From Streptomyces sp. CB00316 (GTDB lineage Bacteria; Actinomycetota; Actinomycetes; Streptomycetales; Streptomycetaceae), in the NCBI RefSeq assembly GCF_001905595.1, contig NZ_LIXI01000005.1, positions 248,001 to 312,000 on the forward strand: DNA of 64,000 nucleotides, read 5' to 3'. Below, one piece after another: positions 53,879 through 62,635 of this stretch; position 1 is the first letter of the stretch, and every line of letters begins with the position of its first letter. A program made the translations under genes and the position numbers. The notes beneath the pieces were generated by a model, which searched no databases, had not been told where the DNA came from, and saw nothing but the letters and a program-made list of their open reading frames with translations.

Positions 53879-54775
53879 GTGACCACGACAGGACGGTTCT
53901 TCTGCGCGGACGCCGCCCGGACGCGCGGCGACTCGATCGTGGGCACGGCGCCGCACGGCACCGCCTGGGTCCTGATCGAGTACCGGGGCGGCTGGCCGGC
54001 CGACGGGTTCGACGGCCTCGACCTGGAGCCCGGCACCAAGGCGCTGGTGTTCGCCGCCGCCCAGGCGGCGCGGGCCCGCGTACTGCTCGTACGGCGCCAT
54101 GGACGCCAGGGTCTCCAGCGCCCTCCGCGCTGGGCCGTGCTGCGCTACGACGGCACCGGCGCCCACCGCCAGCACTGGGGCACCTGGGGGCGTGACGAGG
54201 ACCTGGCGCAGATCGTCCAGGCCCTGGGCACCCCCGGGGAGCCCGGCGGCCGACCCGTCGTCCTCGTCTGCGCCCACGGTCTCCACGACACCTGCTGTGC
54301 CGTGCGCGGGCGGCCCGTGGCCCGCGCCCTGAGCGAGCACCGGCCGGACCTGGTGTGGGAGTGCACGCATGTGGGCGGTGACCGGTTCGCCGCCAACGTC
54401 GTCGTCGTACCCGACGGCGTCTACTACGGGAATCTCGATGCCGGATCGGCCGTGACGGTGGTCGAGGAGCACCTGGCCGGCCGTGTCCACGCCGAGCATC
54501 TGCGGGGGTACACCGATCTGTTTCCGCCGCAGCAGGCCGCCGTCGCGGCCGTACTCGACCGCTTCGGCCCGGCAGGCCGGCACGACTACGCGGTCGCCCG
54601 GACGTTCCGCGACGACGACGGCTGGCTGATCCGTGTCACCGGCCGCCCGCCCGGTACGGCCGCCGTCGACGTCGAGGTACGGGCCCGGCGCACACCGCGG
54701 AACCGGCTGACCTGCCGGGGCCCGGCGACGGGTTCGGCTGTGGTCTACGACGCCGTCTCGGTCCAGCAGGGCTGA
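53879..54775 (+). CDS. Sucrase/ferredoxin-like (thioredoxin-fold) protein
   Basis: The 298-aa product matches the Suc_Fer-like family: an N-terminal FFCADAART segment, then CAHGLHDTCCAVRGRPVA near 130, whose cysteines and histidines are suited to a thioredoxin-like [2Fe-2S] site. It begins 10 bases after the cupin gene ends, making it the third gene of the operon. It may deliver electrons or act as a redox partner for the oxygenase; that link is inferred from position. The GTG start at 53879 leads directly into the conserved N-terminus. Confidence 0.85.
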   Translation: MTTTGRFFCADAARTRGDSIVGTAPHGTAWVLIEYRGGWPADGFDGLDLEPGTKALVFAAAQAARARVLLVRRHGRQGLQRPPRWAVLRYDGTGAHRQHWGTWGRDEDLAQIVQALGTPGEPGGRPVVLVCAHGLHDTCCAVRGRPVARALSEHRPDLVWECTHVGGDRFAANVVVVPDGVYYGNLDAGSAVTVVEEHLAGRVHAEHLRGYTDLFPPQQAAVAAVLDRFGPAGRHDYAVARTFRDDDGWLIRVTGRPPGTAAVDVEVRARRTPRNRLTCRGPATGSAVVYDAVSVQQG

Positions 54776-54816
54776 AGGAGCCTTGTGGACCAGGGCTGAC
54801 GGAGTGCCTCGTGGAC
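54767..54816 (+). repeat. Imperfect direct repeat at the operon's 3' end
   Basis: CAGGGCTGAAGGAGCCTTG.. at 54767-54790 is followed at once by a similar 26-base copy, 54791-54816. The first copy contains the stop codon, so the gene end was probably duplicated in tandem. Confidence 0.6.
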
Positions 54817-54823
54817 AAGGCCC

Positions 54824-55933
54824 TCAGGCAGCCTCCCTCCCCTCCCCGATCGCCTCCGCGACCTCCGCCACCCGGGCCTCCTCCTCGGCGGCGAAGCGTT
54901 CTCGGTCCAGCTCCTCGGCTATCTCCTCGTCCTGGGACATCAGCAGGTCCAGGTTGGAGTCACCGAGTTCGAGGACGCCCATGTCGACGTACGCCTGCTG
55001 GAGCCGGGGGCCCCATAGGCCGATGTCCTTGACGCACGGCACGATCCGGCTGAACAGCAGCTTGCGGAAGAGCTGGAGGAACTCGGAGTGCTCCGAGAGG
55101 TCCTGCGCCTCCTGCTTGCCGATGCCGAAGTTCTCCAGGACCTCGACCCCGCTGAGCCGGTCGCGCATCAGGTGGCAGCCCTCGATGACGAACTCCTCGC
55201 GCTCACGCAGTTCGGCGTCGCTCAGCTGCTTGTAGTAGTCGCGCAGCGCCATCCGCCCGAAGGCGACGTGCCGGGCCTCGTCCTGCATGACGTACGCGAG
55301 GATCTGCTTGGGCAGCGGCTTGGTGGTGGTGTCGCGGATCATCCCGAAGGCAGCGAGCGCCAGGCCCTCTATGAGGACCTGCATCCCGAGGTACGGCATG
55401 TCCCAGCGGGAGTCGCGCAGGGTGTCACCGAGCAGACCCTGGAGGTTGTCGTTGACCGGGTAGAGCATGCCGATCTTCTCGTGGAGGAAGCGGCCGTAGA
55501 TCTCCGCGTGCCGGGCCTCGTCCATGGTCTGGGTGGCGGAGTAGAACTTGGCGTCCAGGTCGGGGACGGACTCCACGATCCTGGCCGCGCAGACCATCGC
55601 GCCCTGCTCCCCGTGGAGGAACTGGCTGAACTGCCAGGAGGTGTAGTGCTTGCGCAGCTCACCCCGGTCCTTCTCCGTCATCTTCGCCCAGTGCGGGGTG
55701 CCGTACAGCGTGAGCGCCTCGTCGGGGGTGCCGAGCGGGTCGGTGGGGTCGACCTCCAGCGACCAGTCGATGCGCTTGTCGCCGTCCCACTGCTTGTCCT
55801 TGCCCTTCTGGTAGAGGGCGAGGAGGCGTTCGCGGCCGTCGTCGTAGTCCCAGCTGAACCGGGCCGCTCCGGTGGCGGGGACCTGCCAGAGCGGTTCGGG
55901 CGGCGGGGTGGTGTAGAGGTCATGAGTGGACAC
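54824..55933 (-). CDS. Ferritin-like / R2-like di-iron protein
   Basis: The 369-aa helical protein has two iron ligand sets, TMDEARHAEIY near 140 and MQDEARHVAFG near 220, plus upstream glutamates, as in ribonucleotide-reductase R2-like and AurF-like oxygenases. I prefer the GTG at 55933 because AAGGAG stands 8 bases before it; a GTG at 55972 would add 13 residues. It lies head to head with another di-iron oxygenase gene. The substrate is unknown. It is not a standard RNR R2, since no NrdA homologue is near. Confidence 0.82.
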   Translation of the reverse strand: MSTHDLYTTPPPEPLWQVPATGAARFSWDYDDGRERLLALYQKGKDKQWDGDKRIDWSLEVDPTDPLGTPDEALTLYGTPHWAKMTEKDRGELRKHYTSWQFSQFLHGEQGAMVCAARIVESVPDLDAKFYSATQTMDEARHAEIYGRFLHEKIGMLYPVNDNLQGLLGDTLRDSRWDMPYLGMQVLIEGLALAAFGMIRDTTTKPLPKQILAYVMQDEARHVAFGRMALRDYYKQLSDAELREREEFVIEGCHLMRDRLSGVEVLENFGIGKQEAQDLSEHSEFLQLFRKLLFSRIVPCVKDIGLWGPRLQQAYVDMGVLELGDSNLDLLMSQDEEIAEELDRERFAAEEEARVAEVAEAIGEGREAA

Positions 55934-56174
55934 GGACGGCTCCTTCGCCTCGACTGACTCGAACGGCTTCACAAGTTCCGTGACAGCGGGAGCAGTTGGA
56001 CGCTACGCCAGCCACCTCCCCTCGCAGGTTCACACGTTGGTAGACGGCGAGTCAACAAGTCGCACGGAGTCGCGCGCAAGGGATTGACGGGCTTGCTGAC
56101 GAGCAGTCTCATAAGAGGTGACCGCCGGTAACTCCTGTGCCCGGCCATCCATGTGCCTGTGAGGTGCTCCCGCC
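55934..56174. promoter_or_regulatory. Divergent promoter region of two di-iron genes
   Basis: These 241 bases must hold both promoters. On the plus strand TTGACG (56084-56089) is followed by CATAAG 20 bases later, a loose match. No gene is present. Confidence 0.45.
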
Positions 56175-57176
56175 ATGACGACCGTGCCGATCGCCGACCG
56201 CGACGTGACCGACCACGACGCGAACGATCGCCTTGTGACCGACCGCGTTGTGACCGACCGCGACGTGACTGTGCTGCGCGACGCCCTCGGGCCGCTCCGC
56301 GACCGTGAGCAGATCGCCGCGCGCCTGCTCGAATCCTCGGCCAAGCACTCCTTCGACCCGGACACCGAACTCGACTGGGACACGGCCGTCGAGGAGGGCA
56401 AGTGGTTCTGGCCGCCGGAGCTGGTCTCGCTCTACGACACCCCGATGTGGCACCGCATGTCCGAGGAGCAGCGCCTGGACCTCTCCCGGCACGAGGGAGC
56501 GGCCCTCGCCTCGCTCGGCATCTGGTTCGAGATCATCCTGATGCAGCTGCTGGTCCGGCACGTCTACGACAAGCCCGTCACCAGCAACCACGTCCGCTAC
56601 GCCCTCACGGAGATAGCCGACGAGTGCCGGCACTCGATGATGTTCGGCCGCATGATCGACTGGGGCGGCGCCCCGACGTACGAGGTGCCGCGCGTCTACC
56701 ACAACCTGGCCCGGGTCCTGAAGACCGTCTCCACCACGCCCGGTTCGTTCGCCGCGACCCTGCTCGGCGAGGAGATCCTCGACTGGATGCAGCGGCTGAC
56801 CTTCCCGGACGACCGGGTGCAGACCCTGGTGCGCGGTGTGACCCGGATCCATGTCGTCGAGGAGGCCCGGCACGTCCGGTACGCCCGGGAGGAGCTGCGC
56901 CGCCAGATGGTGACCGCTCCGCGCTGGGAGCGCGAACTCACCAAGGTCAGCTGCGGCGAGGCGGCCCGGGTCTTCTCCGTCTGCTTCGTCAACCCGCGGG
57001 TGTACGAGAACGTCGGCCTGGACCGCCGGGAGGCCGTCGCCCAGGTCAGGGCGAGCGGCCACCGCACCGAGGTGATGCAGACCGGGTCCAGGCGGCTCAC
57101 GGACTTCTTCGACGACATCGGGCTGCTGAACGGCGTCAGCCGCAGGCTGTGGCGCAGCTCGGGCCTGCTGGCCTGA
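56175..57176 (+). CDS. AurF-like di-iron N-oxygenase
   Basis: The 333-aa protein resembles p-aminobenzoate N-oxygenases. The metal-binding helices are ADECRHSMMFGR near 148 and VVEEARHVRYAREE near 228, with earlier glutamate ligands. The first 35 residues hold an odd repeated Asp/Arg/Val/Thr stretch (DRDVTDHD, DRVVTDRDV) before the conserved start, so the true start could be a little later. Family members oxidise aryl amines or act on carrier-bound acids; the substrate here is unknown. A TetR gene follows 34 bases downstream. Confidence 0.85.
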   Translation: MTTVPIADRDVTDHDANDRLVTDRVVTDRDVTVLRDALGPLRDREQIAARLLESSAKHSFDPDTELDWDTAVEEGKWFWPPELVSLYDTPMWHRMSEEQRLDLSRHEGAALASLGIWFEIILMQLLVRHVYDKPVTSNHVRYALTEIADECRHSMMFGRMIDWGGAPTYEVPRVYHNLARVLKTVSTTPGSFAATLLGEEILDWMQRLTFPDDRVQTLVRGVTRIHVVEEARHVRYAREELRRQMVTAPRWERELTKVSCGEAARVFSVCFVNPRVYENVGLDRREAVAQVRASGHRTEVMQTGSRRLTDFFDDIGLLNGVSRRLWRSSGLLA

Positions 57177-57210
57177 GCCCGTGCGGACCGGAGGCTTTAG
57201 GCTCGGGGGC

Positions 57211-58002
57211 ATGACGTCCACCGCCGCAGCCCCGCCGCCGCCCCGCGCGTACCGCAGGCTCAGTGTCGAGGAGCGCCGCGCCCAGCTCCTGGTCGCGGCG
57301 CTCGGCCTCTTCGCCCACCGGGCCCCCGACGAGGTCTCGCTGGACGAGGTGGCGGTGGCGGCCGGGGTCTCCCGGCCGCTGGTCTACCGCTACTTCCCGG
57401 GCGGCCGTCAGCAGTTGTACGAGGCCGCGCTCGGCTCGGCCGCCGACGAGCTGAAGCTCTGCTTCACCGAGCCGCCGGCCGGCCCGCCCACCGAGCGGGT
57501 CGCCCGCGTCCTGGACCGCTACCTCCGCTTCGTCGACGAGCACGACACCGGCTTCAGCGCCCTGCTGCGCGGCGGCAGTGTCGTGGAGACCTCCCGTACG
57601 ACGACCATCGTGGACGGCGTCCGGCGGGCGGCGGCCGAGGAGATTCTCAGCCACCTCGGCCGGATCGGCGGCAGCGGCCCGCAGAGCGCGGGACCGCGGA
57701 GCGCCGGGCCGAGGCTGCGGATGATGGTCCGCAGCTGGATCGCGGCCGTGGAAGCCGCGTCCCTGATCTGGCTGGACGAGGGCAAGCAGCCTTCGGCGGC
57801 CGAGCTGCGCGGCTGGCTGGTCGACCATCTCATCGCCCTCCTCGCGGCCACCGCCGCCACCGACGAGGAGACCGCGTCGGTGGTGACCGACCTGCTCGTC
57901 CTGGAGACCCCCGGCGGCCCGGCCGGACGGCTGGCGGAGCTGGTCATCCCGGTCGTCGCCGACGCGGCGCACCTGCTGTCGCACGCCACTGCGGCAGACT
58001 GA
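57211..58002 (+). CDS. TetR-family regulator
   Basis: The 263-aa protein has a TetR helix-turn-helix at about 22-70 (LDEVAVAAGVSRPLVYRYFP). The ligand domain is longer than usual, with a Gly/Pro/Ser insert near 155-170. A TTTAGGCT hexamer lies just before the ATG at 57211, so the transcript may be leaderless. It probably controls the AurF-like gene or itself. It may have its own promoter, but it could also be read from the upstream gene. Confidence 0.92.
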   Translation: MTSTAAAPPPPRAYRRLSVEERRAQLLVAALGLFAHRAPDEVSLDEVAVAAGVSRPLVYRYFPGGRQQLYEAALGSAADELKLCFTEPPAGPPTERVARVLDRYLRFVDEHDTGFSALLRGGSVVETSRTTTIVDGVRRAAAEEILSHLGRIGGSGPQSAGPRSAGPRLRMMVRSWIAAVEAASLIWLDEGKQPSAAELRGWLVDHLIALLAATAATDEETASVVTDLLVLETPGGPAGRLAELVIPVVADAAHLLSHATAAD

Positions 58003-58006
58003 CCAG

Positions 58007-58282
58007 GTGAAGAGCGAGAACACCCCTTTCCGAGGCGGCCCCCTGGACGGCCGGGTGCTGCCGGTCCTGGTCGGCCCGACCGGCCACCCGCCGAAGTGGT
58101 ACGAGGTCCCCGTGCCCTCCCCCGACGGCTCCCCGCCCACCGTGTACGCGTACGAACGCGTCCCGGCCGGCTACACCGAGCGGCTCGGCCTGCAGCGCGG
58201 CTGGGTGTACGAGTACGCCCCCGGCGGCCGCAGGCGCCCCACCCTCAAGTGGCCCTGGTCCAAGCCCGCGAGCGGTGCCTGA
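58007..58282 (+). CDS. Small conserved hypothetical protein
   Basis: I do not recognise this 91-aa protein by function. It begins with a GTG 4 bases past the TetR stop codon and reads FRGGPLDGRVLPVLVGPTG. Tyrosines and tryptophans follow, then a basic tail (GRRRPTLKWPWSK). It has no signal or membrane helix. GC at third positions and close spacing support a real gene co-transcribed with the regulator. Confidence 0.7.
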   Translation: MKSENTPFRGGPLDGRVLPVLVGPTGHPPKWYEVPVPSPDGSPPTVYAYERVPAGYTERLGLQRGWVYEYAPGGRRRPTLKWPWSKPASGA

Positions 58283-58375
58283 GACCCGTGCGGGGGCGCA
58301 GGCCCTAAGATCGACGGTCAGGTGCCGAGGGACGGGTCACTCGGGTGCCGACGGACGGTCACAAGGGGGTGCGCC

Positions 58376-61147
58376 ATGGAGGCGCTGCGTAGGGAAGATC
58401 CACGCCGTTTCGGCCGCTTCGCCGTGCTGGCCCGCTTCCAGGAAGCCGCGAGCGCCGTGCAGTACGTGGCGCGGGACACCGGCACCGGCGAGCTCGCCGT
58501 GATCACCGTCGCCCGCCCCGCGCTCGCCGCCGTACCCGCGTTCCGGCGCCGTTTCCAGGCCGAGGCCCGCACCGCCGAACGCCTCGCGGGCGGCTGGGTG
58601 ACCCCGCCCCTGGAGACCGGCGAGGACGCGCTTCTCCACACCGCGACGGAGTACGTCCCCGCCCTGCCGCTGGCCGAGGCGATCGGCATCGCCGGTCCGC
58701 TGCCGGAGCGCTCCGTGCGGATACTGGGCGCGGGCATCGCCGAGATCCTCTCCCGGGTCCACGCGGGCGGCCCGGTGCTCCAGGGGCTCGCCCCGGGCAC
58801 GGTGCTGCTGGCCGAGGACGGGCCCCGGCTCACCGCGTTCGGCCCGCTGGGCGCGGCAGCGGCGGCCGAGGCGAGGCCGGGCGGGCAGCTCTCGGTCCGG
58901 CTGGGCTACCTGACGCCGGAGCAGGTGGAGGGCAAGGAGGTCGGTACGGCGTCCGACCTGTTCGTGCTGGGGCTCCTGCTGGCGTACGCGGCCACGGGGA
59001 CGACCCCGTTCACGGAGGGCCCGCCCGATGAGGCCGCCCGCCGGATCGCCGAGGCCGACCCCGAACTGGACGCCGTGCCGGAGGAGTTGCGCGACCTGAT
59101 CGCGGACTGCCTGGCGAAGGACCCGGCCGAGCGTCCCACCGCCGGTACGGTCGCCGCCGAACTGGCCCTGGAGGGCGCGGCGGGCCTGGCCCGGGGCGGC
59201 TGGCTCCCCGAGCGGCTCGCGGCGGCGGTCGCGGACCAGGAGGCGCGGGTGCGCGCGCTGGAGGTGCCGGAGGAGGCCGAGGCCGCCGGCCCCGCCGGGA
59301 AGCGGGAGGACGCACGGCCCACCGGGGAGCCGGAGGACGCGGTGCCCACGGACGTGGTGCCCGGCGCGGCGGCCGAAGCGGCGGAGGACGCACCCGCCGA
59401 GGCACCGTCAGGGCTGCCCGTCACCCAAGCCCCGAGCGACCCGAGGGACACCGCGGCCACCACGAGCGAGACCCCCGACACCAGCACCAGCACCAGCACC
59501 GGCACCGGGAACATCGGCGAGGACCGGGGCACCACCCGCTTCCTCAACACCGGCCCCAAGCCGCCCCGGTCGGACCGCGCGACCACCCACCTCGCCCTCC
59601 CCCACGAGCTGCCCCCGGGCCGTTCCCCGGCCCCGGCCCTGCCGACAGGCTCCACCCCCGCCACCCCCGGGCTCCCGTCACCGGCCCACCACCACACCCA
59701 CGGCAGCCCGGCCCCCTACCCGGCAGCGGCGCTCCCGGGCTCCACCGGCCAGGGCAACGGCGGCGGCCAGGGCGGCGGGCCCATGGTGACGCTGCCCCTC
59801 CCGCCCTCGCCGACCCCTCCGGAAGGCTCCGCCACCAGCCGCCGGACCCTGATCGCCATCGCGGCGGCGGCGGTCGGCGGGCTCGTCGTGGGCGGCGGCT
59901 CGGTCGCCGCGATCGGCGGCGGGGAGACCGCGGCCGCCACGGACGACAAGCCCGCGACCCCGAAGCCGCGCCGCACGCTTCCCGGCCAGCCCCCCGAGCC
60001 GCGCTGGAGCTACTCCCACCCGGCCTCCGAGTCCGCCCCGCTGACCACCGCGCTCTGGCGGGACCGGCTGCTGGTGGTGACCAGCGAGAGCCAGGCGAGC
60101 GCCGTCGACGTCAGGACCGGCAAGCGGGTCTGGCAGCGCGCGGACGCCGCCAAGGGCCAGGCGGCGGTGGTCGCCGGTGACCTGTGCTTCGTGGCGAGCC
60201 CGACGGAGTTCCTCTGGCTCGCGCCGAAGGACGGCACGGTCGTGCACCGCGTGAGGTACGCGGACGGCTTCACCGACCTGCCGGACCTCCAGGTGGGACG
60301 GCTGGCGGGCCACTCCGGGGCGGTGATCTGGTTCACCGGCTCGCGCACGGTCACCGTGAAGGCCCCCAAGCCGAAGAAGGGCAAGAAGAAGGCGGCGGAC
60401 AAGCGGGTCGTCCAGGCGTACCTCTTCGCGTACGACATCGTCCGGCGCACCGAGGTCTGGCGTACGCCGGTACCGGCGGGCCGCGCCCCCGGCACGCCCC
60501 TCTACCGGGTGGTCGCGGAACGCTCGGCCGATCTCCTCGTCCGGCAGGACGCGGTCACCCTGACGGCGGCCGACGTCAAGGCGGCCAAGGGGAAGGGCTC
60601 CATCCGCTCCTTCGACCAGCAGACCGGCAAGCTGCGATGGACCAAGCAGTACGGTACGGCCGGCCCCGAGGCGGCCGTCACGGGTGACGAGGACGGGATC
60701 CTGTACGCGGGGGCCGGCGCCCATCTCCAGTCGTTCGAGGCGGACACCGGCAAGCCGCTGTGGCGGGTCGAGGGCACGGAGGGCTCGGCCTTCGGCACCC
60801 CGCTCGCGGCCGGCCCCGTCCTCCACACCACCGAGCGCAGCCGGCAGGTCGGCGCGGTCGAACGGGAGAGCGGGCGCGTGGTCTGGCGGCGCTCGACGGA
60901 GGTGCCGGGCATCGGAAGCGCCCCCGTCCTCACCCTGAGCAGCAGCGGAAAGACCCTGCTCGCCTCCGACGCCACCCAGGTCACCGCGTTCTCCGCAGCG
61001 GACGGGGAGCGGCTGTGGAAGTTCCAGGACATCGGGGCGGCCGACCCGAAGGGGGCGACGGTGAGCGCCCCGTACCGGACCCTCGCCGTCGGCGCGCACA
61101 TCGTCGTCCAGCGGGACAGGGCCTTCTACGCCTTCCCGGTGGCCTGA
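58376..61147 (+). CDS. Pseudokinase-PQQ membrane protein
   Basis: The 923-aa product has an N-terminal kinase-like domain (about 10-290) lacking the catalytic residues. The HRD loop is replaced by LQGLAPGTVLL and DFG by AFGPL, and no normal VAVK lysine is seen, so it should not phosphorylate. A long acidic, Pro/Thr-rich linker leads to one membrane helix near 490-512 and an outside PQQ-type beta-propeller (about 535-920, repeated LWRVEG/VWRRS strands). It probably acts as a sensor or scaffold. The ATG at 58376 follows AAGGGGGTG. Confidence 0.88.
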   Translation: MEALRREDPRRFGRFAVLARFQEAASAVQYVARDTGTGELAVITVARPALAAVPAFRRRFQAEARTAERLAGGWVTPPLETGEDALLHTATEYVPALPLAEAIGIAGPLPERSVRILGAGIAEILSRVHAGGPVLQGLAPGTVLLAEDGPRLTAFGPLGAAAAAEARPGGQLSVRLGYLTPEQVEGKEVGTASDLFVLGLLLAYAATGTTPFTEGPPDEAARRIAEADPELDAVPEELRDLIADCLAKDPAERPTAGTVAAELALEGAAGLARGGWLPERLAAAVADQEARVRALEVPEEAEAAGPAGKREDARPTGEPEDAVPTDVVPGAAAEAAEDAPAEAPSGLPVTQAPSDPRDTAATTSETPDTSTSTSTGTGNIGEDRGTTRFLNTGPKPPRSDRATTHLALPHELPPGRSPAPALPTGSTPATPGLPSPAHHHTHGSPAPYPAAALPGSTGQGNGGGQGGGPMVTLPLPPSPTPPEGSATSRRTLIAIAAAAVGGLVVGGGSVAAIGGGETAAATDDKPATPKPRRTLPGQPPEPRWSYSHPASESAPLTTALWRDRLLVVTSESQASAVDVRTGKRVWQRADAAKGQAAVVAGDLCFVASPTEFLWLAPKDGTVVHRVRYADGFTDLPDLQVGRLAGHSGAVIWFTGSRTVTVKAPKPKKGKKKAADKRVVQAYLFAYDIVRRTEVWRTPVPAGRAPGTPLYRVVAERSADLLVRQDAVTLTAADVKAAKGKGSIRSFDQQTGKLRWTKQYGTAGPEAAVTGDEDGILYAGAGAHLQSFEADTGKPLWRVEGTEGSAFGTPLAAGPVLHTTERSRQVGAVERESGRVVWRRSTEVPGIGSAPVLTLSSSGKTLLASDATQVTAFSAADGERLWKFQDIGAADPKGATVSAPYRTLAVGAHIVVQRDRAFYAFPVA

Positions 61148-61176
61148 GCCGGGGTCTCTCCACCTCCACCGGTACC

Positions 61177-61202
61177 GCCGTCCGGGGCATCCCCCGGACG
61201 GC
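61177..61202 (+). terminator. Terminator after pseudokinase gene
   Basis: Perfect 11-base arms GCCGTCCGGGG/CCCCGGACGGC with a 4-base loop lie 29 bases past the stop. Confidence 0.85.
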
Positions 61203-61321
61203 ACGCCGTGCGGTGCTTGCATCACCTGACGCCGGATGACCGGATTGATCGGATCAGCTCGCTCACTTGTGGACGAGCCCGCATCTTCCGGGTCCCGTCC
61301 CTCCGTCACGGAGGTGATGTC

Positions 61322-62581
61322 GTGTCAGGCAGACTCCTGCGCGCGGTCTGCGCGACCGCGCTCGCCACGGCCCTCGCGGTCTTCCCCGCCACCGCCGCAC
61401 CGGCCGAGCCGGACCCCGTACCGTCCGAGGAGCCCGTACGCTCCGAGGAGCCCGTACCCGCCGACGAGGACGAGGCACCGGAGGACGCGGCAGAGGTCGA
61501 CGCGGAGACCGCGCTCGCCGCGCCCGAGGCCGGGGCCCCCAAGAGCGTCGCGACGCTCCTCCGCGAGCTGCAGAAGCGCTACCAGGCGGCGGAGGAGGCG
61601 AGCGAGACCTACAACGCCACCGCCGAGAAGCTGAAGCAGCGGGCCGCGCAGGCGGAGAAGGTGAACGCCGAGCTGGCGAAGGCCCGGGCCGCGCTGGAGC
61701 TCAGCCGGGGGGACGCCGGGCGGCTGGCCCGGGAGCAGTACCAGGGGCGCACCGAGTTCTCCGCCTACCTCCAGCTGCTGCTGGCCCCGGACCCGCTGCG
61801 CGCCCTGGACCAGAGCCATGTCGTCGAGCGGGTGGCGGCGGGCCGCGCGGCGACGGTGGAACGGCTGACCGCCGACGCCCGCAGGGCCGACGCCCTGGCG
61901 GCGGCCTCCCGCAAAGCGGTCGACCAGCAGAAGAAGCTGGCCGCGCGGCAGAAGAAGCAGCGCGACACCGTGCGCGGCAAGCTGAAGGAGGTGGAGACGC
62001 TGCTGGCCACGCTCTCCGCCGAGCAGCTGGCCCAGCTGGCCGGGCTCGAACAGCGGGGCGTGGAGGCGGCCCAGCGCGAACTGGTCGCCTCCGGCGCCCT
62101 CAGCTCGACCCGGCCGCCCACCCGGCAGGGCGGTGACGCCATCACGTACGCGATCGGCCAGATCGGCAAGCCGTACGTATGGGGCGCCGAGGGCCCCGGC
62201 TCCTTCGACTGCTCCGGCCTGACCTCCCGGGCCTGGGCGGCGGCGGGCCGGCCGATCCCCCGCACCTCGCAGGAGCAGTGGAAGCAGCTCCCTAAGGTGC
62301 CCGTCTCCTCGCTGCGCCCCGGCGACCTGGTGGTCTACTTCCCCGAGGCGACGCACGTGGCGCTGTACATCGGCGACGGCCTGGTGGTGCAGGCGCCCCG
62401 CCCCGGGACGAAGGTCAAGGTCTCCCCGGTGGCGTCCAACCCGCTGCTGGGCGCCGTCCGGCCCGACCCCGGCGGCGTACCGCTGTCCTCGTACACCCGC
62501 CCGGAGCTGCCCGGGGGCGCCCGCGACGGCTCGGACAACGGCTACAGCACGGACGCGGCACCGGACGGGGCACCCGAATAG
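61322..62581 (+). CDS. Secreted NlpC/P60 peptidoglycan hydrolase
   Basis: The 419-aa protein has a signal peptide (about 1-28), an acidic Glu/Pro segment, and a long coiled coil (about 75-255, KLKQRAAQAEKVNAEL). A C-terminal NlpC/P60 cysteine peptidase follows (FDCSGL, Cys near 296; THVALYIGDG, His near 343). Such RipA-like enzymes cut D-Glu-DAP links during growth or development, with the coiled coil controlling access. The GTG start at 61322 has GGAGGTGAT 6-14 bases upstream, a very strong site. Confidence 0.94.
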   Translation: MSGRLLRAVCATALATALAVFPATAAPAEPDPVPSEEPVRSEEPVPADEDEAPEDAAEVDAETALAAPEAGAPKSVATLLRELQKRYQAAEEASETYNATAEKLKQRAAQAEKVNAELAKARAALELSRGDAGRLAREQYQGRTEFSAYLQLLLAPDPLRALDQSHVVERVAAGRAATVERLTADARRADALAAASRKAVDQQKKLAARQKKQRDTVRGKLKEVETLLATLSAEQLAQLAGLEQRGVEAAQRELVASGALSSTRPPTRQGGDAITYAIGQIGKPYVWGAEGPGSFDCSGLTSRAWAAAGRPIPRTSQEQWKQLPKVPVSSLRPGDLVVYFPEATHVALYIGDGLVVQAPRPGTKVKVSPVASNPLLGAVRPDPGGVPLSSYTRPELPGGARDGSDNGYSTDAAPDGAPE

Positions 62582-62585
62582 GTTC

Positions 62586-62620
62586 CGGCGGCCGGACCGG
62601 CGGTGCGGGTCCGGCCGCCG
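62586..62620. terminator. Bidirectional terminator
   Basis: Thirteen-base arms CGGCGGCCGGACC/GGTCCGGCCGCCG with a 9-base loop separate the convergent NlpC/P60 and monooxygenase genes. Confidence 0.85.
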
Positions 62621-62635
62621 AGGCGCTTACGCGGA

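Noticed and set aside
61148..61321. c-di-AMP (ydaO-type) riboswitch before the NlpC/P60 gene
   Set aside because: Such switches precede many Streptomyces wall hydrolase genes, but this spacer is short and I could not find the conserved pairing elements.
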